64,000 nucleotides of DNA from Streptomyces sp. NBC_01446 (lineage in GTDB: Bacteria > Actinomycetota > Actinomycetes > Streptomycetales > Streptomycetaceae), in NCBI RefSeq assembly GCF_026340095.1, contig NZ_JAPEPO010000001.1, forward strand, positions 6,833,501-6,897,500. The letters are read 5' to 3'. Positions within the stretch are counted from its first letter, which is position 1. Each line of letters begins with the position of its first letter. Under the pieces are notes generated by a model, which made no database searches, was not told where the DNA came from, and saw only the letters and a list, made by a program, of their open reading frames with translations. Both the position numbers and the translations under genes were made by a program. This document shows, piece by piece, positions 33,321 through 41,256 of this stretch.

Positions 33321-35789
33321 TCAGCGGCGGATGCGGGTCATCTTCGGGTCGAACAAGGGCTCGTCGGCGACGGTCGCGGGGATCTTCTCGCCGAAGTACT
33401 CGATGTGGACGCCGGTACCGGCGGCGAGCGGCGGCAGCCATGCGTACGCGACACAGCGACCCAGCGTGTAGCCGTACGACGCGCTGGTGACGTAACCGGC
33501 GGAGCCCCCTTCGACGTGCACGGGCTCCTTGCCGAGGACGACGGCCGCGGGGTCGTCCAGGAGGAGCGGCGTGAGCCTGCGGGCCGGTCGCTCGCCCTTC
33601 CGCTCCAGTGCGGCCCTGCCGAGGAAGTCACCGCGGTCCATGCGTACGGCGAAGCCGACGCCCGCCTCGTACGGGTCGTGCTCCTCGGTCATGTCGTGGC
33701 CCCAGGAGCGGTAACCCTTCTCCAGGCGCAGGCTGTTGAAGGCCGAGCGTCCGGCCGCGATCACGCCGTGCTCCCGCCCCGCCTCCCACAGCGTGTCCCA
33801 CAGGCGCAGCCCCAGGTCGGCGGTGGTGTACAGCTCCCAGCCCAGCTCACCGACGTAGGACAGGCGCATCGCGGTGACGGGCACGTGGCCGAGGTAGGTC
33901 TGCTTGGCGCGGAAGTAGCCGAAGCCCTCGTGCGAGAAGTCGTCGCGGGTCAGCGGCTGGACGAGGTCGCGGGCCAGCGGGCCCCAGACGCCGATGCAGC
34001 AGGTCCCGGAGGTGATGTCCCGGATCTGTAGGTCACCGGGCGCGTGGCGCGTGAGCCAGTCCAGGTCGGCGGGGGAGTTCGCGCCGATCTGGAACAGGTC
34101 CGGCGCGAGACGGGCGACGGTCAGGTCGGACCGGATGCCTCCCGCCTCGTTCAGGAGGAGCGTGTACGTGACCGCGCCCGGCTTCTTCGCGAGATTGTTC
34201 GACGTCATGCGCTGGAGGAAGTCGAGGGCGCCCGGACCCGTGACCTCCAGACGGCGCAGCGGCGTCATGTCGTAGAGGGCGACCTTCTCGCGGGTGGCCT
34301 TCGCCTCGGCGGCCGCGATGGGCGACCAGTAGCGGGCCGACCAGGCGTCGCGCTCGGGCAGGTCACCGGTGGGCAGGTCCGCGTTCGCCTCGTACCAGTG
34401 CGGCCGCTCCCAGCCGCCGCCCTCCAGGAAGTACGCGCCGAGCTGCTCCTGGCGGGCGTGGAAGGGGCTCACCCGCAGCGGCCGCGGCTGCTCTGCCGGC
34501 TGGAGCGGGTGCAGGACGTCGTAGACCTCGACGAACTGCTGCGCCCCTCGGTCGTGCACATAGGCGGGGGAGCGTTGGGCGTCCTCGAAGCGGGTGAGGT
34601 CGCACTCGTGCACGTCGACGGAGGGCCGTCCGTCGACCATCCACTCGGCGACCGCCTTGGCGACGCCCGCCGAATGCGTCACCCACACTGCCTCGGCCAG
34701 CCAGAATCCGCGCAGGGCACGGGTCTCGCCGAGGACCGGCATCCCGTCGGGCGTGAAGGAGAAGACGCCGTTGAAGCCCTCCTCGATCTCCGTCCCGCGC
34801 AGCGCGGGGATCAGCCACCGGCAGTCCTTCCAGCTGGGCGCCCAGTCCTCCTCGGTGAACGGCAGCGACGACGGCATGTCCAGCTCACTCGCCCGCGCCT
34901 CGTCGTAGTCGAGGACCGTGAACGGATCGACGGGCAGTGGCTTGTGGGCGTAACTGCCGATGCCGATGCGGTCGGTGTGCTCACGGAAGTACAGATCACG
35001 GTCCTGGAAGCGGAGGATCGGCTTCGAGGCTTCCGTGCGGGGGTCGTCGGCTCCTTCGAGCTCCGCCATGGGCCTGGTCTTCGCGTACTGGTGGGCGAGG
35101 GGCAGGAGAGGGACGTCCACGCCCGCCATGCGGCCGATCACCGGGCCCCAGAATCCGGCGGCGGAGACGACATGATCGGCCGGGAAGCTGCCGCGGTCGG
35201 TGACCACCGCCGTGACCCGGCCGTCCTCCTGCTCGATGCCGGTGACCGTGTTCCGGTCGAGGAACGTGGCGCCGCGCTCGCGGGCGCGTTCCATCTGGGC
35301 GCGGGAGGCGAGCAGGGCACGGGCCAGGCCGTCGTCGGGGGTGTGGAAGCCGCCGAGTACGACCGACTCGTCGATGAGGGGCCACAGTTCCTTGCACCGG
35401 TCGGCGCTGACGAGTTCGCCGCGCACGCCCCAGGAGGCGGCGTAGCCGGCCTTGCGGTGCAGGTCGGCCCAGCGTTCGGGGGTGGTCGCCAGCTCCAGGC
35501 CGCCCACCGGGTTGAAGCAGGAAAGTCCGTCCACCTCAAGGGTGTTGAACTTCTCCACCGTGTACCGGGCGAACTCCGTGAGGGTCTTGGACGGACCCGT
35601 CTGGAAGACCAGTCCCGGCGCGTGCGAGGTGGACCCGCCGGGGGCCGGCAGCGGGCCCTGTTCGAGGACGGTGACGTCGGTCCAGCCGCGGGCCGTGAGC
35701 TCGTCGGCGAGGGAGCAGCCGACGATTCCGGCGCCGATGACGACGACGCGAGGGCTGGATGTTCCGGGCTTTTCGGGCGTGCTGGACAT
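33321..35789 (-). CDS. Dimethylglycine oxidase (FAD and folate domains)
   Basis: The product is 822 residues, matching Arthrobacter DMGO in length and order. An N-terminal DAO-type FAD domain has VVVIGAGIVGCSLADEL, then GGSTSHAPG with H56, the histidine position used for covalent FAD in this family. An FAO_M linker follows, then a GcvT-like tetrahydrofolate domain (about 430-700) and a GCV_T barrel end. It demethylates dimethylglycine to sarcosine, giving 5,10-methylene-THF or formaldehyde. I prefer ATG 35789; ATG 35801 is possible and shares AGGAGGGG. Its former partner, sarcosine oxidase, is only a stub downstream. Confidence 0.9.
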   Translation of the reverse strand: MSSTPEKPGTSSPRVVVIGAGIVGCSLADELTARGWTDVTVLEQGPLPAPGGSTSHAPGLVFQTGPSKTLTEFARYTVEKFNTLEVDGLSCFNPVGGLELATTPERWADLHRKAGYAASWGVRGELVSADRCKELWPLIDESVVLGGFHTPDDGLARALLASRAQMERARERGATFLDRNTVTGIEQEDGRVTAVVTDRGSFPADHVVSAAGFWGPVIGRMAGVDVPLLPLAHQYAKTRPMAELEGADDPRTEASKPILRFQDRDLYFREHTDRIGIGSYAHKPLPVDPFTVLDYDEARASELDMPSSLPFTEEDWAPSWKDCRWLIPALRGTEIEEGFNGVFSFTPDGMPVLGETRALRGFWLAEAVWVTHSAGVAKAVAEWMVDGRPSVDVHECDLTRFEDAQRSPAYVHDRGAQQFVEVYDVLHPLQPAEQPRPLRVSPFHARQEQLGAYFLEGGGWERPHWYEANADLPTGDLPERDAWSARYWSPIAAAEAKATREKVALYDMTPLRRLEVTGPGALDFLQRMTSNNLAKKPGAVTYTLLLNEAGGIRSDLTVARLAPDLFQIGANSPADLDWLTRHAPGDLQIRDITSGTCCIGVWGPLARDLVQPLTRDDFSHEGFGYFRAKQTYLGHVPVTAMRLSYVGELGWELYTTADLGLRLWDTLWEAGREHGVIAAGRSAFNSLRLEKGYRSWGHDMTEEHDPYEAGVGFAVRMDRGDFLGRAALERKGERPARRLTPLLLDDPAAVVLGKEPVHVEGGSAGYVTSASYGYTLGRCVAYAWLPPLAAGTGVHIEYFGEKIPATVADEPLFDPKMTRIRR

Positions 35790-35822
35790 GCCCCTCCTCA
35801 TGCTGGTGGGGATGGAATGGCC

Positions 35823-36443
35823 TTATGCGGCGGGTATGTTGGCGCGCTCCGCGGCGATGGTCGTGTCCTGGCCGTGGCCGGTGTGGACAACCGTGCCGCC
35901 CGGCAGGGTGAGGAGCCGGCTGCGGATGGACACCGCGATCGTCGGGGCGTCGGAATACGAGCGCCCGGTAGCGCCCGGGCCGCCGTGGAAGAGAGTGTCG
36001 CCGGTGAACACGGCGTCGAGGAACGGCACGTAGAGGCTGCAGCTGCCCCAGGAGTGACCGGGGGTGTGCAGAACCTGGACGTCGACCCCGGCGACGGTGA
36101 GGAGCATCCCGTCGGTGAGCTCCGCGTCTGGCTTGCGGTCCTGGTGCACCGTCTCCCACAGCTCGTGCTCGGCGGGATGCAGGAGAACGGGGGCGCCGGT
36201 CGCCTCGGCCAGATCGGCCGCGGCGCCGATGTGGTCGTCGTGCCCGTGGGTGCAGACGATCGCGGTGACGCGGCGCCCGGCGACGGCGGCAGTGATCGGT
36301 CCCGCGTCGTGCGCCGCGTCGACGATCAGGACCTCCTCGTCGTCGCCGATCAGCCACACGTTGTTGTCGACGTCGAACGTCTCGCCGTCCAGGCTGAACG
36401 TGCCGGAGGTGACGACGCGTTCGGCGCGGGCCGCAGGGCTCAC
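35823..36443 (-). CDS. Metallo-beta-lactamase fold hydrolase, probable S-formylmycothiol hydrolase
   Basis: This 206-residue MBL-fold enzyme has the THGHDDH zinc motif (65-71), then HTPGHSWGS, GDTLF and a final His in VVHTGHGQDT. ATG 36443 overlaps the mycothiol-dependent dehydrogenase stop by 4 nt. In actinobacteria this gene pair is conserved, and the hydrolase is thought to release formate from S-formylmycothiol. Function is inferred from the pairing. Confidence 0.83.
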   Translation of the reverse strand: MSPAARAERVVTSGTFSLDGETFDVDNNVWLIGDDEEVLIVDAAHDAGPITAAVAGRRVTAIVCTHGHDDHIGAAADLAEATGAPVLLHPAEHELWETVHQDRKPDAELTDGMLLTVAGVDVQVLHTPGHSWGSCSLYVPFLDAVFTGDTLFHGGPGATGRSYSDAPTIAVSIRSRLLTLPGGTVVHTGHGQDTTIAAERANIPAA

Positions 36444-37525
36444 AGGACCACCACCGAGCGCAGCACGTCGCCGCGGTGCATCTTCGTGAACGCCTCCTCC
36501 ACCTGGTCGAGGGCGATCGTCTCGGTCACGAACCCGTTCAGGTCGAGCAGCCCGTAGAGGTACTGGTCGATGAGGACCGGGAAATCACGGCTCGGCAGGC
36601 AGTCCCCGTACCAGGAGGACTTGAGGGCGCCGCCGCGCGAGAACAGATCGATGAGCGGAATGTCCAGCGTCATGTCCGGCTCGGGCACCCCGACCTGCAC
36701 CAGCACGCCCGCGTGGTCGCGCATGTAGAACGCCTGCTTGTACGTTTCGGGGCGGCCGACCGCGTCGATGGCGATGTCGACGCCGAACCCACCGGTGAGC
36801 GCGCGTACCGCCTCGATCGCGTCCGTGCCACGGGAGTTGACCGTGTGCGTGGCACCGAACTTCTCGGCCTGGTCGAGCTTCTTGTCGTCGATGTCGACGG
36901 CGATGACGCGGCGCGCGCCGTTGAGGCAGGCGCCCGCGATGGCCGCGTTGCCGACGCCGCCGCAGCCGATCACGGCGACGGTGTCGCCGCGCTGGACGTT
37001 GCCCGTGTTCACGGCCGCGCCGTAGCCGGCCATCACGCCGCAGCCGATCAGGCCCGCGGCCTCGGGACGCGCCGCAGGGTCGACCTTGATCGCCTGCCCT
37101 GCCGCGACCAGGGTCTTCTCGGCGAACGCGCCGATGCCGAGCGCGGGGCTCAGCGGCGTTCCGTCGAGCAGTGTCATGGCCTGCGTCGCGTTGCGCGAGT
37201 CGAAGCAGTACCAGGGGCGGCCGCGGCGGCAGGAACGGCAGGTGCCGCACGGGGCGCGCCAGGCGAGCACCACGTAGTCGCCGGGGGTGAGGTCGGTGAC
37301 TCCGTCACCGACGGACTCGACGGTGCCGGCCGCCTCATGGCCGAGCAGGAACGGGAAGTCGTCGTTGATGGCGCCCTCCCGGTAGTGCAGATCCGTGTGG
37401 CAGACCCCGCACGCCTGCACCTTGACCAGAACCTCGCCCGGGCCGGGATCGGGTACGACGATCGTCTGCACCTCGACGGGTGCGCCCTTTTTCACAGCGA
37501 CGACGGCGCGGACCTCATGTGGCAC
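36440..37525 (-). CDS. mscR: S-(hydroxymethyl)mycothiol dehydrogenase
   Basis: This 361-residue class III-like zinc alcohol dehydrogenase is the length of MscR/AdhE2. Features are catalytic-zinc C42 (CGVCHTD), H63-E64 (LGHEAAG), structural-zinc C93, C96, C99 and C107, and the NAD site VIGCGGVGNAAIAG. It oxidises the formaldehyde-mycothiol adduct to S-formylmycothiol. GTG 37525 has AGAGGAG 7-13 nt upstream; a longer frame to 37597 has none. It leads the catabolic cluster whose demethylases release formaldehyde. Upstream are TTGACG-N18-CAAGAT (minus strand) and two IclR-like repeats. Confidence 0.9.
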   Translation of the reverse strand: MPHEVRAVVAVKKGAPVEVQTIVVPDPGPGEVLVKVQACGVCHTDLHYREGAINDDFPFLLGHEAAGTVESVGDGVTDLTPGDYVVLAWRAPCGTCRSCRRGRPWYCFDSRNATQAMTLLDGTPLSPALGIGAFAEKTLVAAGQAIKVDPAARPEAAGLIGCGVMAGYGAAVNTGNVQRGDTVAVIGCGGVGNAAIAGACLNGARRVIAVDIDDKKLDQAEKFGATHTVNSRGTDAIEAVRALTGGFGVDIAIDAVGRPETYKQAFYMRDHAGVLVQVGVPEPDMTLDIPLIDLFSRGGALKSSWYGDCLPSRDFPVLIDQYLYGLLDLNGFVTETIALDQVEEAFTKMHRGDVLRSVVVL

Positions 37526-37542
37526 GACCAAACTCCTCTGCT

Positions 37543-37578
37543 GTTGCGCACTGCACGCCCGGTTGCGCGATGAGGAAC
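37543..37578 (-). promoter_or_regulatory. Tandem IclR-like operator upstream of mscR
   Basis: Two copies of a GTTGCGC half-site start at 37543 and 37562. The second forms GTTGCGC-GAT-GAGGAAC, an imperfect GTTNCGC-N3-GCGNAAC dyad. The same arrangement recurs at 38633-38668. It lies between the predicted promoter and the mscR start. Confidence 0.5.
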
Positions 37579-37670
37579 ATCTTGGAAACGCCATCAAGGC
37601 CCCGTCAAGGGGTGGGAGTTAATGCTTGGCAAAACGATCGGCCGCACCGAAACGTCGTCGACACGCGCAG

Positions 37671-37702
37671 AACGCGGGGCCAGGTTTCCCTGACCCCGCG
37701 TT
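37671..37702 (-). terminator. Terminator downstream of the IclR gene
   Basis: A 14-bp stem (arms 37671-37684 and 37689-37702, one C-A mismatch) with a TTTC loop lies 27 bp past the end of the minus-strand IclR gene. Confidence 0.75.
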
Positions 37703-37728
37703 CAGTAACCGTGCTGCCGAACGTCCTG

Positions 37729-38547
37729 CTAGAAGCCGTATCCCATCCGGCGCGACAGTTCGGTCGAAGCCGCGACGGTGCGTTTGGCCAGCTCGGGGAG
37801 GTGTTCCTCGGTCAGCCGGTACACGGGACCCGACGCGCTGATCGCGCCGATGACCTTTCCGTCGTGGGCGAACACGGGGGCCGCGACCGCGGCGAGGCCG
37901 ACCTCCAGCTCCTCCACGGCCACGGCGTACCCCTGGTCGAGCACGGCCTCCAGCTCGGCCCGCAGTGACGCCGTGCCGGTCGCCGTGTGCGGGGTGAAGC
38001 GCGCCAGCGGGCGGGCGAGCAGGCCCTCGCGCAGCGCGGACGGCAGATGGGCGAGCAGCACCTTGCCGCTCGATGTGGCGTGCAGGGGAGTGCGTCTGCC
38101 CAGCCAGTTCTGCGCCGTGACGGAGGCCGAGCCGCGCGCCTGCATGATGTTGACGGCGACATCGTCGTCGAGGATCGCGATGTTGACCGTCTCGCCCAGT
38201 TCGTCGGCCAGTTCACGACAGACGGGCACGCCCTCCTGTGAGATGTCCAGGCGCACTGCCGCCGCCCCCGCGAGGTGCAGTACACCCGCCCCCAGGTAGT
38301 ACTTACCGCGGTCCTTGGCCTGCCCGACCAGGCCCCGGTTCTCCAGTACTCCGAGCAGTCGGAAGGCGGTGGACTTGTGCACGTCCAGCTCGTCGGCGAT
38401 CTCGGTGACGCCCGCCTCGCCGTGTCGGGCGAGGATCTCGAGGACGCTCACCGCGCGGTCCACGGACTGGACGGAGGCGGCCGCGCCCTTCGAGGTCTTC
38501 TCCGGTGCCGTCGTGCCTGGTTCGGCCTGCGATTCCTTGCGGGTCAT
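37729..38547 (-). CDS. IclR family transcriptional regulator
   Basis: The product is 272 residues. After a disordered N-terminal 25 comes an IclR winged helix (VLEILARHGEAGVTEIADEL, then DVHKSTAFRLLGVLENRG). A GAF-like effector domain follows with SASVTAQNWLGRRTPLHATSSGKVLLAHLP split over its core, and PVFAHDGKVIGAIS. It is placed between the two halves of the betaine catabolic island, and operator-like repeats occur at both flanking promoters. It most likely represses, or activates on inducer, both units. ATG 38547 is used; GTG 38550 immediately precedes it. Confidence 0.92.
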   Translation of the reverse strand: MTRKESQAEPGTTAPEKTSKGAAASVQSVDRAVSVLEILARHGEAGVTEIADELDVHKSTAFRLLGVLENRGLVGQAKDRGKYYLGAGVLHLAGAAAVRLDISQEGVPVCRELADELGETVNIAILDDDVAVNIMQARGSASVTAQNWLGRRTPLHATSSGKVLLAHLPSALREGLLARPLARFTPHTATGTASLRAELEAVLDQGYAVAVEELEVGLAAVAAPVFAHDGKVIGAISASGPVYRLTEEHLPELAKRTVAASTELSRRMGYGF

Positions 38548-38632
38548 CACTCAACTCTCACCACCCTGCGACCCCTTGGCGGGTCGCATCTTCGAGAAGC
38601 CCTTGACGCGGCGGGCACCTCGACCGGATTCT

Positions 38633-38668
38633 GTTGCGCATAGCGCTCCCTCGTGCGCCATGCGGAAC
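38633..38668 (+). promoter_or_regulatory. Tandem IclR-like operator upstream of the Rieske ferredoxin
   Basis: GTTGCGC-ATA-GCGCTCC (38633-38649) and GTGCGC-CAT-GCGGAAC (38653-38668) repeat the arrangement seen before mscR. TTGACG (38603-38608), an 18-bp spacer and GATTCT form a possible promoter just upstream, so a bound repressor would block transcription. Confidence 0.5.
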
Positions 38669-38722
38669 GCCATGTTACCGAACAGTCCTGAGTCAGACAG
38701 CCTTGGACCAAGAGGGGGGCCC

Positions 38723-39043
38723 GTGATACCCGTCTGCCGCCTTGAAGACCTCCCCGAGGGCGGATCCGTCCGCATCGACACAGCACCGCCCATCGCCGTC
38801 TTCCATGCTGACGGTGAGCTGTATGCCATCGACGACACCTGCACCCACCAGGACGCCTCCCTGTCGGAGGGCTGGCTGGAGGGCTGCCTGGTCGAATGCC
38901 CGCTCCACGAGGCTTCATTCGATCTCCGCACCGGGCGGCCGACCTGCCTGCCCGCCCGCCGCCCTGTACGCACCCACCGGGTGACCGTCGACGACGGCGT
39001 GGTCCACGTCCATCCTGCCGCCGAGGAAGGTACCGCCGCATGA
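38723..39043 (+). CDS. Rieske 2Fe-2S ferredoxin
   Basis: This 106-residue small bacterial Rieske ferredoxin has ligands C40-x-H42 and C59-x2-H62. The CTHQDASLSEG and CPLHEASFDLRTG segments are typical of dioxygenase electron carriers. GTG 38723 follows AGAGGGGGG. Its stop overlaps the reductase start (ATGA). It likely passes electrons from the reductase to the Rieske oxygenase at 31.7-32.8 kb. Confidence 0.93.
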   Translation: MIPVCRLEDLPEGGSVRIDTAPPIAVFHADGELYAIDDTCTHQDASLSEGWLEGCLVECPLHEASFDLRTGRPTCLPARRPVRTHRVTVDDGVVHVHPAAEEGTAA

Positions 39044-40263
39044 GCACTGTCAACGGAATGAGGACGGGATCCGGCATGAGGACCGTGACCGTGGTGGGCG
39101 CCTCGCTCGCCGGGCTGTACGCCGCCCGTGAGCTGCGGGCCCAGGGCTTCGACGGGCGGCTCGTCATCGTGGGCGAGGAGCCGCACCGTCCGTACGACCG
39201 CCCGCCGCTGTCCAAGGACTTCCTCCTCGGGAAGGCCGGCGAGGACCAGCTCGCCCTGTCCGACGTCGACGAGACGCTGGAACTGGGCGCCGAGTGGATG
39301 TTCGGCGTGCGGGCCCGCGGGCTCGACGCGCGCGGTCGCACCGTCCTCCTGGAGGACGGCCGCACGGTGTCCACGGACGGGGTCGTCATCGCCACCGGGG
39401 CGAGCGCCCACCGGCTGCCCGGCCCCGCCCTCACCGGCGTGCACACGCTCAGGACCCTGGACGACGCGCGCTCCCTGCGTGCCGAACTGCTGCGCGGGCC
39501 GCGGCGCGTGGTCGTGATCGGCGGTGGGTTCATCGGCGCCGAGACAGCGTCTTCCTGTGCGGCGCTCGGCCACTTCGTCACCGTCGTGGAGGCGGCGCCG
39601 CTGCCGCTTCTGCCCCAACTCGGGCCGGAGATGGCCGCGGTGTGCGCGGGGCTCCACGCACGCGGCGGGGTGGAACTGGTCACGGGCGTCGGGGTCGCGG
39701 CCCTGCGCGGCGACACCGCTGTCCACGGAGTGGAACTGGCCGACGGGCGTGTGCTGCCCGCCGACGTGGTCGTCGTGGGCATCGGGGCCGTGCCCAACAC
39801 GGGCTGGCTCGCCGGTTCGACGCTGGCGCTGCACGACGGCGTGCTCTGCGACGACGGCTGCGTCACGGCGCTGCCACAGGTCGTGGCGGTGGGCGATGTG
39901 GCCCGCGTGGGCGGGGCGCGGGCCGAGCACTGGACGAGCGCCACGGCCCAGCCGCGGGTCGCCGTACGCAATCTGCTGGCGGGCCGCGCCGTCGAGACCG
40001 TGCGGCCGCTGCCGTACTTCTGGTCGGACCAGTACGGCTCGCGCATCCAGTTCGCCGGGCGCAGGAAGGACGGGGACCTGGTCCGCGTCGTCGAAGGCGC
40101 CGTGGAGGACGGGAGTTTCCTCGCACTCTACGAGCGCGCGGGCGTGACCACGGCAGCGCTCGCGGTGGACCGGCCACGACCGTTCACCCGCGTGCGCCGG
40201 GAACTGGCGCGCTGCGAGGCGCGACCGGTCATGCAGAACGTCGCGGAGCCGGTGGCGCTGTGA
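39040..40263 (+). CDS. FAD-dependent ferredoxin reductase
   Basis: This 407-residue BphA4/rubredoxin-reductase-type flavoprotein has VVGASLAGLYAARELR (FAD), YDRPPLSKDFLLG, VVVIGGGFIGAETA (NADH) and AVGDVARV. The C-terminal reductase domain contains WSDQYGSRIQFAGR. ATG 39040 overlaps the ferredoxin stop. With the ferredoxin it supplies NADH electrons to the betaine demethylase. An ATG at 39076 (MRTVTVVGAS) is an alternative start closer to the usual N-terminus. Confidence 0.92.
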   Translation: MSTVNGMRTGSGMRTVTVVGASLAGLYAARELRAQGFDGRLVIVGEEPHRPYDRPPLSKDFLLGKAGEDQLALSDVDETLELGAEWMFGVRARGLDARGRTVLLEDGRTVSTDGVVIATGASAHRLPGPALTGVHTLRTLDDARSLRAELLRGPRRVVVIGGGFIGAETASSCAALGHFVTVVEAAPLPLLPQLGPEMAAVCAGLHARGGVELVTGVGVAALRGDTAVHGVELADGRVLPADVVVVGIGAVPNTGWLAGSTLALHDGVLCDDGCVTALPQVVAVGDVARVGGARAEHWTSATAQPRVAVRNLLAGRAVETVRPLPYFWSDQYGSRIQFAGRRKDGDLVRVVEGAVEDGSFLALYERAGVTTAALAVDRPRPFTRVRRELARCEARPVMQNVAEPVAL

Positions 40264-40404
40264 CGATGGCTCGCGCTTCGCGCGCGTAGGTAGCCGACAC
40301 CTGCCCCAGCGCTACGCCACCGCCACCGCCACCGATCCCGCTCCCACGTACCTACGCAGACGCACGCGGGCGCACCTGACTGCTGACGCGCCATCTATAC
40401 GCAC

Positions 40405-40815
40405 CTACGTATGCGTCAACTGTCCGGCCCTGCCACGCCTCCGTATGCGTTCCGGGGCCGGACGGCCCTGCGCGCGTGCCTGCCGGCGGGCCTGGCGACG
40501 CTCCCTGCGCAACTGCCGTGCCGTGCTGTTGGGCGCGGACACCACGCCGTTGCGCTGGTTCCACACCTGTCGGGTCACCCAGACGTCCAGCACGCCCCAG
40601 GTCGCCACGACCGTGCTCCCCACGCTGCTCAGCACCATCGGGAACGCCAGCCATGAGTCGGCGAATGTGCACAGGAACGCGATCACCGCCTGTATCAGGG
40701 TCAGCGCGACGATGAGCACCGCCCGTACCGCCGCCGTCCGCACCGGATCAGGCAGCCGACGCCGGCCCGCCGGCTCCTCGACCCACAACTCCCCGCGCCG
40801 CTCTGCCGTGCCCAT
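40405..40815 (-). CDS. Small integral membrane protein, unknown function
   Basis: The product is 136 residues. Two central transmembrane helices (AVRAVLIVALTLIQAVIAFL and a WLAFPMVLSSVGSTVVATWG segment) are flanked by a short N-terminal tail. The C-terminus is very basic and Arg/Gln-rich (RRERRQARRQARAQ). I start it at ATG 40815 with GGGGAG about 10 nt upstream; an extension to 40869 looks non-coding. It is divergent from the conservon. The gap between it and the reductase gene (40264-40404) holds repeats of ACCTACG and its complement. Confidence 0.65.
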   Translation of the reverse strand: MGTAERRGELWVEEPAGRRRLPDPVRTAAVRAVLIVALTLIQAVIAFLCTFADSWLAFPMVLSSVGSTVVATWGVLDVWVTRQVWNQRNGVVSAPNSTARQLRRERRQARRQARAQGRPAPERIRRRGRAGQLTHT

Positions 40816-41256
40816 CAGTTCGTCACTCCCCACCGCCGTCACAGCCCGCCGCCCTGAGTGCTCCCGCACCGGGGCTCTTCAATGGCTGCCCGGATTGCGC
40901 CGCTTTACGCTGCCCGCTCACCCCGTGCGGGCCTCATCACGTATGACCCGTAAGGAAGGACGTACGGCGGCGTCGAAAGATTCCCCCGGATTGCGGCGGT
41001 CACTTCCGCCCCGCCGAAGATCGATCGATTCCGGCCAACTGCCGCCCGCGCCAGGCCGGATGATGCCGGATTCCGAGCGTCACTTTGCGGGATGCAATCT
41101 CCCGCAATGCCCGGACACATGCTGACGTCCCACTCCACCTGCCACCGGACAGCATCCGGACAGCCCTTCGAGTTGCTCCTGCGTCAGTAGTAGGCTCGCG
41201 CCGTTTGTTGCCGCACATGTGTACCCCTGACCGCAGGGGTCGATCTGGGGGAGGCC
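40816..41256. other. 441-bp divergent intergenic region before cvnA
   Basis: No coding sequence is supported. TTCGAG (41167-41172), an 18-bp spacer and TAGGCT (41191-41196) form a plausible cvnA promoter, giving a leader of about 55 nt that ends in GGGGGAGG before ATG 41257. The central part shows no repeat or hairpin that stands out. Confidence 0.5.
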
